DNA from: Acanthochromis polyacanthus
Taxonomy: Eukaryota > Chordata > Actinopteri > Pomacentridae
Length of the DNA: 64,000 nt
Reading direction: 5' to 3'
NCBI RefSeq assembly: GCF_021347895.1
Contig: NC_067123.1
Coordinates: forward strand, 40,788,027 to 40,852,026
A program made the translations under genes and the position numbers. Shown in pieces: positions 1 through 9,140 of this stretch. Position 1 is the stretch's first letter. Each line of letters begins with the position of its first letter. The notes under the pieces are model-generated. The model made no database searches. It was not told where the DNA came from and saw only the letters and a program-made list of their open reading frames with translations.

Positions 1-38
1 TGAAGTGTTTTAATTACTTGAAACAGATTCAAACACAG

Positions 39-41
<3 letters not shown>

Positions 42-126
<85 letters not shown>
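42..126. repeat. (AT)n microsatellite
   Basis: Uninterrupted alternating AT for about 85 bases. It directly abuts the inverted-repeat element that follows. Confidence 0.98.
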
Positions 127-129
<3 letters not shown>

Positions 130-656
130 ACCCGTGTCAAAAGGTTTAGGACACTGTCTCATTCAAATAAAGTAGAACCTGTCCTTCTTTTGACAGGGGG
201 TGTATTTCATCACATGGATGTGATCAGGGCAGGACTCTGATCATACATGTAAAGTTTCAGGCAGATTGGAGCATGTTCAGGGCATTTACACAGCATTTGA
301 AATTTCATGGAGAAGGATCAAAATTCCACGGACACACCCTTTGACTTTGGAAAAAGATTTTAATAACTTTGGATCATTAAGGCCTCCTGTATGTACTGGC
401 CCAATTTGAGGTGAATTGGAGTTTCCCCCTAGGAGGAGTTCCCTCTAGAAATATATGAAAAACGGGCAAAATCTGACATTCAACACAAAATAGCTCACTT
501 CCTGTTGGGTTTGGAATGTGGCTGTCACTGACTTTTTTGTTCAGCCTGATGTGCTGCATATGTGTACCAAATTTGGTAGATACACCCCCTGTCAAAAGTT
601 GTAGGACAGGTTCTACTTTATTTGAATGAGATAAACTTTTGACAGGGGGTGTATTT
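127..656. repeat. Interspersed repeat with internal inverted repeats
   Basis: A block around 150-205 (core CATTCAAATAAAGTAGAACC) recurs inverted at about 582-640. The motif TTTTGACAGGGGGTGTATTT appears at about 192 and again at about 637. Within 582-655, TACACCCCCTGTCAAAAG and its reverse complement flank a loop of about 37 bases, so the segment can form a hairpin. No coding potential is convincing here. It is probably a short non-autonomous transposon, family not identified. Confidence 0.6.
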
Positions 657-905
657 GATACCAAATCATGCTATTCTGCTCCAAGCACCCAGAAAATGTC
701 CCTAATCCTTCTGCACTGTAGAATCTATCAGACCATTCCTGATGAAGTAACTCGCCAACCTCTGCACTACAATTCTGATGAAAATCTTTCCCTCAACATT
801 TATTAGAGAAACATCCCAAACTGGCTGAGGTCTGATGACTCCTCCTCCTTAGGGATGAGAACACCTCCTGCCCTACGCCATGCTCTTGGGATACGCTGTT
901 TCTCC
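655..905 (-). pseudogene. Degenerate non-LTR retrotransposon reverse-transcriptase fragment
   Basis: Read on the minus strand, three different frames give consecutive pieces of a LINE reverse transcriptase: IPRAWRRAGGVLIPKE, then NVEGKIFIRIVVQRLASYF followed by NGLIDSTVQK, then GCLEQNSMIWYQI. These match the conserved order of the fish LINE RT core (IPK..D, NVEGKIF, QRL, GC-E). Frame changes and stops show the copy is dead. It sits just 3' of the transmembrane exon of the Ig-like receptor, so it could disturb that gene's cytoplasmic or 3' region. Confidence 0.6.
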
Positions 906-1049
906 CAGACTATTCCCAGATATAATTACTGATTTTTTTTATCTTCAGGCAGCAACTGGGGAGGTTTCATGGTGATACCATTCTAGAAGTGAACTCATAT
1001 TTCTGCAGTGTCTCTTCTTTAACACAGAAACACTGACAGAGAGAGTTAC

Positions 1050-1171
1050 CTCCACATTTGTCCCATTTGAAGGTTTGGATCTCTTGTTTTCCATCCATTT
1101 GTAGAGGAGTGGATAACCAGCCAACAAGAGAATGATCACAACCGAGCAAGCAATCAGAGCCTCAGTGTAAC
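1050..1171 (-). CDS. Ig-like receptor transmembrane exon
   Basis: The 122-nt exon (TTCGTCCAG| to GAG|GTAACT) encodes YTEALIACSVV followed by a run of I/L/V, then KWMENKRSKPSNGTNVE. The phase-1 start fits the stalk exons. The reading frame ends the exon in phase 0, so at least one further 3' exon is expected, but none was recognised. Confidence 0.7.
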
Positions 1172-4100
1172 CTGGACGAAGGACAGAGAAGAACAAGAAG
1201 ACGGTTCAGAGGGAAAGAGGTGTACTGGTATTGTACTGTCAGGATGGCAGGAGGCTACCTGGGCATTGCTCTGTGGTTTCAGGAGCTGAGGGGGGTCTGG
1301 TGGTGGTGGTTGGAGCTGTGAACAATCAGATCTAGGATCAGATCAATCCTGATGTTTTTGGCCTCTCATGCAAAACACAGACTACATGTCTCCTAGCTAA
1401 TTTAGTTCCAAATACAAACATAAACACTGTCCATTGGAAATGAAAAGAAGTGCTGCAAACTGAAGTTTTTCTCCTTACAGATGACTGTTCTAAAATTTAA
1501 ATGATAATAATGTTATGATTTAATGCTCTTTCTGACTGTGACTGTGAACTCATAGAAACCAATGGACTCAGTAAATTCCCATGATTAAATGAAGCCATGA
1601 AAACACAAGTTTATTTACCTGGATGTTGCTCTGTGGTTTCAGGAGCAGCTGAGGGGGGTCTGGTGGTGTTGGTTGGAGCTGTGAACAATCAGATCTAGGA
1701 TCAGATCAGTCCTGATGGAACTATGATTTGCTGCTCTAAAATGCAGGTCATTTAGTTTAGTTTACTTTAGTTTATTTAAAAGGACAATGTGCAGTAACAT
1801 TAAAAAGATGCCTGCACCAGATTTAGCACGAAGCTAATTTCCATCTGCAGTCCTTTGCACAATAAAAATACATAACACTAACAGGTAATAAAATATTGCA
1901 GTCATAAAGATGGCATACAACATAGAATACAATACAAATATTACATTAAAAACACATCAAATTCATAATAAAATACGCATGAAATTCATAGAGAACAAAA
2001 ATGCACAAAAAAATGCAGAATAGTCAAAATGTAAGATAATAATGTGTAACAGCTTTACTATTACTGTCTGCTCCATATTTTAGTGAGTGCAAAACTGATG
2101 CTCTAAAAGCCAATTTTTGACCTCACGTGAGAAGTTTAGAAAATCATCGTTATTCTTTAGATTGTCAGGGAGCTTGTTCCATTCATTAGTAGCTTTAACA
2201 GAAAAGGCTGACCTTGAATAGGCAGACTTTCTATTAGGAACACTGCAATCTCCCCGTGATACAGAACGCAAGGCTGTGGTTATTTTTTGAGAGCGACGTT
2301 GTACATATGCTCTTAAAGGTGGTGGGGCAGCATTATGGATAATTTTATGTACCAAGCGGATGTCTGAGTATCTGATCAGATTGTCGAAACTATGAACTAA
2401 GATATGCTAGCAAGTGGTGAGCTAACTAGCTCAGGAACAGGCGGGTAGGTGGGTGGCTGGTTGGATGTGTTAAGGACAGGGGAAGATCTAAAAACTCTGG
2501 AGCAAACCGAGGCAGGAGGTGAATGAGCCAGGGCTTTTGGGCAGATTCACAGCATGCCTGGGACAAATAAACCTTTTTCAGCAGAAGGTTCATTGCCCCT
2601 TTGTATTCCCTGACCAAAACAGGGTCTACCGGGGAAACAGAAGACTGGGGCCGACTGTGACAGAGTTGCCCCCCGTGACTGGAAGGGCTGACTGGGTCGG
2701 GGACTTCGTTGTCCTTTTGGGGGTGTCTTTGTAGCCAGTCTAGTCCCCCAGAAAGGTGCCATGGTACCTGGGGGTTTGGCGGTAGGATCGTTGGTGAGCT
2801 GGGCTGGAGCTAAGCTGAATCACACCACGCTGCTCTGTGTCTGCTGGGTTCTTTTGTGGCCACACCACGCTGTCACAGGGGAGTCAGAGAACCCAGATGC
2901 AGACACAAACACTAGCAGACAGGTGGGATGTAAAAAGGGCTTTATTGAAGGAGACAACAGCTAAGAGCAATACAGCACAAGGAAGCTGAAAAGAAGGGGA
3001 AAGATAAAAAAACATTTTAAAAAACTTACAACATTCCCAACTAAACCCAAAAATGCAAACAACCAAAGAATCAAACACAGTAACTCAACGGGGAACTGAA
3101 TACAAAGGGGGCTGAAGAAAAACTGAGTCCATGGGGAATCTGGAGGTAACGCAGGGACCGGTGGGAGTCTAACGGGGGAAAGTGAGTCCAGGCGGGGAAC
3201 AGAACAGGAACCGGCAGCAGTATGGGGGCAGAGCTGGGTCCAAGAGAGGCTAAAGCTATCTGGAAGTATGCAGGGACCAGAGGGAAACCAGAGGGGAAAG
3301 GAGTCCAAGGATCAGCAGTCTGTGGTCTGGCAGGGAATGAATGAAGCAATTTCATAGAAATTTTGCTGTAAATATTTGTATTTTCTCCTAGAAGGAGAAA
3401 GAATCTATTGATATCTATTGTGATGACCCTCCACCTGGACAGGTGTTCCTGTCTTCTGGAGCTGAGGGTCGTCAGCTGATGAGCCACATCTGGATCCAGT
3501 GTCTCTGCATGACCTCCATCACTTCCACTGCAGCTCTCACAGGAGCGGTTCTCTGCAGGAGCTTCAGCTGTGTGAGGTTGGTTGTGCACATGTGGATTAT
3601 TTGGTTACAATAAAATCATTTTTAGTCACCACACTGTTTGTCTCCCTGTTTTGTTACAGCCTTCCAGTCAGGTTGTAACACTGTGTGTGCTGCTCTTTTT
3701 CTGTGTGCTGCTGTTACACTGTAAGTTTCCCTGCTGCAGAATCAACAGAGGTTTAATCTACTGATCTATCAGAACAGGGGTTGGAGCAGGGATCATAACT
3801 TTCTGTAGACGGTTCATGTAGAAAGCAAAAAGACGGAACAAACGCCACAGGATATGTGGTTGTGACACAAACTGCTGAGACAAACCCACTTCCACATCAC
3901 TTCTCAGCAGTTACATAATTAACCAGTTTTTGAGCAGAGCAAGCAACTTTATTTTTAAAATGGAAGTTTAAATTAAATGTGCATTATTGTTTGATGAAAT
4001 ATCTGAAGTTTAGGTTTGGTTGATTTTTATTTTTAAACTCAGTGAAGACTGATTGGAATTTACTTTTCCTACATGCTGAGCAATAAATGAAGTGTGTGTG

Positions 4101-4788
4101 AATAAAACAGGTGCTTTCTAACTGTATGAGTGTTACTGAGTAATGACTCACAGAGAACTAGGAGCTGTGTCTCTGCAGATTCAGTAGTACCATCTCCCAT
4201 TATGATGATGATGCTGTAATTCCCACTGTCCTCCAGCTTCAGGGGCCCCAGGGTCAAGTATCCGTTGATCGGGTTAATGGAAACTCTTCCCTCATAAAGT
4301 GCGTTCACCGTCAGCCCTCTAGGATCCAAAATGGCGACATGTTGCATCTCTTTCTCGTTACTATAGTTCCAGACTATGAAGACGGAGCTTATCTGGTCAA
4401 CCAGCGTCCTTACAGTCACATTTTCCCCCAACACTCCCTCCACCGGACCCTCTGGCAGAACATCCCGACCTGCACAGCATCCTGAAGAGACACAACCACA
4501 GAAAGTAACATTAGTGGGCAGAAAGTGGAGAAAAAAACCAACACCAGGATGCAAAACTGTCAAGAACAAGCCCAGGACTAGATAGCATAGAAGAGTGTAT
4601 ATGTTGTTTTATGATTATAACATTAGTTTCTATCAGTCTACACCCAGGAAAGGTGATAAAAGCACACTTTAAAATAAGTAAATAATCTAAACCACAGCTC
4701 AGTTTGAAAATAAAACCCAACCGCAGAAAGTTTTCATCTTCTTACCGGTGAAAAAGAGCAGAAGCGACATGAGGACGAACAGTTCCAT
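1050..4788 (-). CDS. Ig-superfamily V-type surface receptor (CD2/SLAM/CEACAM-like), 5 recognised exons
   Basis: A type I membrane receptor assembled by eye from exons at 4788-4746 (signal peptide), 4481-4152 (V-like Ig domain), 1678-1619 and 1315-1259 (Thr/Pro stalk) and 1171-1050 (transmembrane). All joins are phase 1, the usual phase for IgSF exons, and every boundary is AG/GT. The V-like domain has GENVTVR, VWNYS, GYLTLGPLKLEDSGNYS and several NxS/T sites but no B-F cysteine pair, as in CEACAM N-domains and CD2/SLAM domain 1. The V exon splices in phase straight to the stalk, so a C2 domain is not required. The transmembrane segment is ALIACSVVIILLLAGYPLLY, followed by a basic stop-transfer (KWMENKRSK). 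No cytoplasmic signalling exon was found before the window start, so the C-terminus is unknown. The likely role is cell adhesion or leukocyte recognition, inferred from family only. Confidence 0.72.
1259..1315 (-). CDS. Ig-like receptor stalk exon b (duplicate of a)
   Basis: The 57-nt exon is one codon shorter than its neighbour at 1619-1678 and encodes APTTTTRPPSAPETTEQCP. The donor is GTAGCC, weaker than that of stalk a. A CAT-to-TGC change puts a cysteine in the stalk that could allow a disulfide-linked dimer; that is inference. Confidence 0.65.
1619..1678 (-). CDS. Ig-like receptor stalk exon a
   Basis: The 60-nt exon between acceptor TTGTTCACAG| and donor G|GTAAAT encodes the Thr/Pro-rich APTNTTRPPSAAPETTEQHP. 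It is a tandem paralogue of the exon at 1259-1315; the flanking intron sequence (GATCTAGGATCAGATCA) is duplicated too. Confidence 0.7.
1741..2360 (-). mobile_element. LINE 3' end (L2-like), with RT C-terminal coding remnant
   Basis: The minus-strand ORF at 2355-2080 ends in the motif typical of LINE RT C-termini (AFSVKATNEWNKLPDNLK). It is followed by a 3' UTR with GGACTGCAGATGGAAATTAG and a TAAACTAAAGTAAACTAAAC tail at about 1750-1775. The copy at 53.4 kb shares the same UTR block, so they are one family. This is a 5'-truncated insertion inside an intron of the Ig-like receptor gene. Confidence 0.8.
2361..4151. other. Intronic/intergenic, no supported gene
   Basis: This stretch lies between the stalk and V exons of the Ig-like receptor. 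Open frames on both strands at 2.4-3.6 kb have no recognisable domain. The stretch 2,840-3,010 (GCAGACACAAACACTAGCAG, then a GGGCTTTATTGA box) looks like the edge of an interspersed repeat but could not be classified. Confidence 0.5.
4152..4481 (-). CDS. Ig-like receptor exon 2: V-like domain
   Basis: The 330-nt exon has acceptor TCTCTTCAG| and donor T|GTGAGT. It encodes about 110 residues, starting GCCAGRDVLPEGPVEG and containing LGENVTV, VWNYSN, LEDSGNYS and the terminal strand TQLLVL. The only cysteines lie in the N-terminal CC pair, outside the fold. Confidence 0.8.
4746..4788 (-). CDS. Ig-like receptor exon 1: signal peptide
   Basis: The ATG at 4788 opens MELFVLMSLLLFFTG, a short hydrophobic leader, and ends at a strong donor (G|GTAAG) in phase 1. 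The same layout is seen in the decayed copy at 5.2 kb. Confidence 0.75.
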
Positions 4789-5034
4789 CCTGGACGGTTC
4801 AGTTCTGCACAGCGTAGATGGAACTGAACTGCTTTTAGAGGAACTGACAACACACACCCAAGTACTGACAGATCACAACAGACCAGAATGAAATACACTT
4901 TATTTCTTCTGTTTTATAAAGAAAATGACCTCGTAACGACCTCTAGGGCCTGAACTGGGAAACAGCTACTCAGAGAAGTAAAACTGGAGAAATAACTGCA
5001 GCCAAAGTGGCACCATGAACCTGCTCCTTCCTGT

Positions 5035-5289
5035 TACTGTAGTTCCACATTATAAAGTCATTCTGTAGTTAACCAGCGTCCTTAGAATAACTCTCCCCAT
5101 AGTGCCTCCACTGGACCCTCTGGCAGAATATCCTGACCTGCACAGCATGCTGAGGGGAAACAAAGTCACAGAAAGTAACACATTAAAAACTAAACCAGTC
5201 TGAGAATAAATCACTGCTGCAGGAAGTTTCCATCTTCTTACTGGTGAAAAGCGCAAAAGCAGAAGTGACTTCAAGGCAAACAGATCCAT
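5035..5289 (-). pseudogene. Decayed duplicate of Ig-like receptor exons 1-2
   Basis: A leader-like exon (MDLFALKSLLLLRF, ATG near 5289) with a retained GTAAG donor precedes a copy of the start of the V exon (CCAGQDILPEGPVE). In the second piece small indels bring a stop codon soon after PVEAL, and most of the domain is missing. It lies immediately upstream of the intact gene in the same orientation, so this is a tandem duplication that has decayed. Confidence 0.75.
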
Positions 5290-5944
5290 CTGGACGGTTC
5301 ACATCTTCCAAATGCAAACAGAACTGAACTGCAGTAGTCTTTAGAGGGATACACCCAGACGAGGTGAACAGATCACCTGCATGAGTTAAAGAAAAACCCA
5401 GTTTGACGATTAATGAAACTTCCAACGTCCTCTTTGAAGATGCACAATAAAATGAAAGAGTTGGAAGCAGCAGCGAAACTAAAACTGTCTTTGGTTGTTT
5501 TCCTGCAAACATGACTGTGAAGGAGGTTTGAAAGAGTTGCAGTAGTGTTTTATTTTAGGAAGAAACTAATCTTCTTCAGGGTGATAATATCAGATCTGGA
5601 CATCAGTAGCACTGAGACCATGACCCTGTCTAACAGATCAAACCAAACATATGTTCTCTACTACTTCAAAAACTGCCAGATCAGCAACGTTTTAACTAGA
5701 AATGGTCTACAAGTTGAGTTTGTATCGACTTTTATATATCTAGGATTTTAACTGATTTGTCTTTTAAGGAGCACGTTCAGTATACAGATAAAAAATTGAA
5801 ACTCTTGATATAAAATGATTGGATTTGATGGTCGAATGTTCTTATTCATTGTAATACTGTGTGACTTCAGCTAAAAGAGGAACAAGGACATGAGCTGCTA
5901 ACCCAGGAGTTTGAAGGATCACAAACCAGTCCTAAGCACATGTA
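5290..5944. other. Intergenic, nothing recognised
   Basis: No domain, RNA gene or repeat boundary could be supported. Confidence 0.4.
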
Positions 5945-6902
5945 GCGACCTAGAGATAACCTAGAGATAACCTAGAGATAACCTAGAGATAACCCAGAGA
6001 TAACCCAGAGATAACCCAGAGATAACCCAGAGATAACCTAGAGATAACCTAGAGATAACCCAGAGATAACCTACAGATAACCTAGAGATAACCCAGAGAT
6101 AACCCAGAGATAACCCAGAGATAACCTAGAGATAACCTAGAGATAACCCAGAGATATCCTAGAGATAACCTAGAGATAACCTAGAGATAACCTAGAGATA
6201 ACCCAGAGATATCCTAGAGATAACCTAGAGATAACCCAGAGATAACCCAGAGATAACCCAGAGATAACCTAGAGATAACCTAGAGATAACCCAGAGATAA
6301 CCTACAGATAACCTAGAGATAACCCAGAGATAACCCAGAGATAACCCAGAGATAACCTAGAGATAACCTAGAGATAACCCAGAGATATCCTAGAGATAAC
6401 CTAGAGATAACCTAGAGATAACCTAGAGATAACCCAGAGATATCCTAGAGATAACCTAGAGATAACCCAGAGATAACCCAGAGATAACCCAGAGATAACA
6501 GAGATAACCTAGAGATAACCCAGAGATAACCTACAGATAACCTAGAGATAACCCAGAGATAACCCAGAGATAACCCAGAGATAACCTAGAGATAACCTAG
6601 AGATAACCCAGAGATATCCTAGAGATAACCTAGAGATAACCTACAGATAACCTAGAGATAACCCAGAGATATCCTAGAGATAACCTAGAGATAACCTAGA
6701 GATAACCCAGAGATATCCTAGAGATAACCTAGAGATAACCTAGAGATAACCCAGAGATAACAGAGATAACCTAGAGATAACCCAGAGATAACCTAGAGAT
6801 AACCTAGAGATAACCCAGAGATAACCCAGAGATAACCCAGAGATATCCTAGAGATAACCTAGAGATAACCTAGAGATAACCTAGAGATAACCTAGAGATA
6901 AC
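5945..6902. repeat. 11-bp minisatellite with higher-order structure
   Basis: About 87 copies of an 11-bp unit (CCTAGAGATAA / CCCAGAGATAA, with rarer CTACAG and GATATC variants). The rare CTACAG variant recurs at 6071, 6302, 6531 and 6641, i.e. spacings of 231, 229 and 110. This indicates a 21-unit higher-order block that has itself been duplicated; the 229 spacing contains one 9-bp unit. Confidence 0.97.
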
Positions 6903-7319
6903 ACATACCAACATGTATCTCATGTGCTATTTCCACCCTTTGCCAGTCACTCGTTCAGCCTGCGTTCTGTTCATGTTGATTCCTTGAACAAGTAGAACTT
7001 TGCTTTAACTTGAGAGACTCTCAGTGTTGACTTGGAGAAGTGAGGACTCTTCTGAAGAATTTTCCTGACATCTTATTAGGATTTCATTGCAGAAACAAGT
7101 CTTGCTTTTCTTTTAGTATGAAACAGAAATCGGTGGAATCAACCTTTGTTGCCTGTTATTGACGATGGAGATGTGCTGTACACGAAGGCTTCTGCTAACT
7201 GTCTTAGCATGCTGGATAGCGTGTACCATGGGGAGCTGAGATTCATTATCAGATGTGGTCTCTTTGCTCACTACTGTGATCTATTCTGAAGGTAACTGAA
7301 CATCTTTAAGCCTCAGTCA

Positions 7320-7575
7320 TTGGTGTTTATTACAGAACCATTCTGGGTATTGTTTCTTAACATTTGTCTTATAACGAGGAAACATGGAAGTCACAAACCC
7401 CATCTATGGATTCTCTGCAATCTGCCGTCCATAAAGTACGATCTGAACTGGACAAGAAAGCATTTAAGTTCTCTGCACCTGACGCTTGGAATAAACTCCA
7501 GTCTAAACTTCAAACACTTGTTACCCCGAATGAGTTTAAAGTTCTGCTAAAATTCTGTGTGCTTTATTAGTGTGT
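7320..7575 (+). mobile_element. LINE RT C-terminal fragment
   Basis: The plus-strand frame gives KVRSELDKKAFKFSAPDAWNKLQ and then a short terminal stretch. This is the FSAP.WN.LQ pattern at the end of fish LINE reverse transcriptases. No upstream RT core is visible, so it is a truncated copy. The rest of 6,903-8,322 shows no gene. A TTTATT at 8062 on the plus strand is a possible poly(A) signal for the minus-strand zinc-finger gene. Confidence 0.55.
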
Positions 7576-8322
7576 GAATGTGAGCAAGTTTGAATGTTAA
7601 TTTATCCAAAAAATACTGAGATATTATCCTGATGGTTTAATGGTTTATCTATGAAGCACAGATCAAACCAATCTTAATATAAGCTCAATACAAAGTTAAA
7701 ATAAAGACATTCTACTGAAATCTGCTCTACAGTGACATTAAACGGCCAATGTTGATCTTCTTTGATAATGATTTGCTTGTAGTCCAATTTTATCTTAGTA
7801 ACTCAGTTTTTCCTTTGATTTGAACTTTTTAAAGTTTCTGTGAACTAAAGGCCATTTCAGTTCTGTTCTTTCACAATGATTTGGTTCCTGCACATACCTC
7901 TAAACAACTAAGAGTTTAACATGTTTAATCTTTGTTTGTATAAAGGTATAAAGTGGTCCAGGCCAGTTTATCTCTGGGTAAACTTCAGCCAGGTGGTGAA
8001 TCTGGCCTGTTCCAGCTGCTTGACTTTCTTTAATTAATGTGTAGAAAGCTGAGATCATTCCTTTATTTATGAGTGTAAATGTATGTATTTATGTGCATTA
8101 CAGTATTAAAGCAGCTACACCCAAATGAAACTTTTCTGCTTGTTTTTAATAAAAATAATAGAAAATCATCAATAATTACTAATATGAGCTGAAACGAAAC
8201 CTTGAAACAGTCCTAGTTGAGTTTGATTCAGTCCAGTTTAAGTGTCAGCGCTCCCTCACTGCTTCAGGATCATCTGCTGAGGTCCTGATGTTCTCGTCTC
8301 TCTGCTCAGTTCAGCTCCAGCT

Positions 8323-9140
8323 TCAGTCAACGACACACTTGTGGTTTCGGACCTGTGAGTACCAGGTGAACGTCCTGTGGCACACGCTGCACTGGAAGGG
8401 CTTCTCCTGGCTGTGCAGCGCCATGTGTGTGGTCAGGTTGGTCTTCTTGGAGAAGCTCTTGCTGCAGACGGAGCAGCTGAAGGGCCTCTCCCCGGTGTGG
8501 ACTCTCTGGTGATTGACCAGCGTGCAGCGCAGACTGAAGCTCGTGTTGCAGATGGAGCAGGTGAACGGCTTCTCCCCCGTGTGGATTCTCAGGTGCGTGG
8601 TCATGTTTGACCGCTTAGTAAACTTTTTACCGCAGAACGGGCAGGGGAACGTCTTTTCTGCAGCGTGACGTTTCGTGTGGGCCTGCAGGTGGTCCTCACA
8701 GCCAAACCTTTTACCGCACTCGGAGCATCTGAAAGGGTTTTTCAGAGGAATGAAAGCAGACGGACGTTCCCTGCTCTGCTTCAAGCCGTCGCTGCTGCTC
8801 TCAGTCTCAGCAGAAATCTGATTACTGTCTGGATCGAAGCTCCTGGCTGCTTCTGATCCTCCATCTGCTTCTCCTTTTAAATGTTCTCCATCTCTGGTCT
8901 CCTCAGTTTGGCTTTGAGCTTCTGCTTCAGTCTTCACAGGGAGAGCAGGGAACTGGAACTTGAGACTGAGCTCCTCCAGCACATGAAGCTGTCCTCCATC
9001 CTGACTGCTGCACAGTTCCTCCTGCTCCTCCTTGATTTGTGCTGGTTTTGGGTCCTCCTGCTCCACATCTGGACTCCACTTTTGCTGCTCAGAAGGAGCC
9101 TCTTCAATCACCACAAACTTCTCGACATTCCCAGGACGAG
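8323..9140 (-). CDS. Zinc-finger gene exon 2 (linker and fingers)
   Basis: The 818-nt terminal exon starts in phase 1 and ends at TGA. The frame runs open upstream of the acceptor into intron, so the longer open frame beginning MASAATGR is not the true start. Confidence 0.85.

Noticed and set aside
3071..3589. Possible second Ig domain of the receptor between stalk and V exons
   Set aside because: The frame has no Ig core (no C..W..DxGxYxC) and phases already allow direct V-to-stalk splicing.
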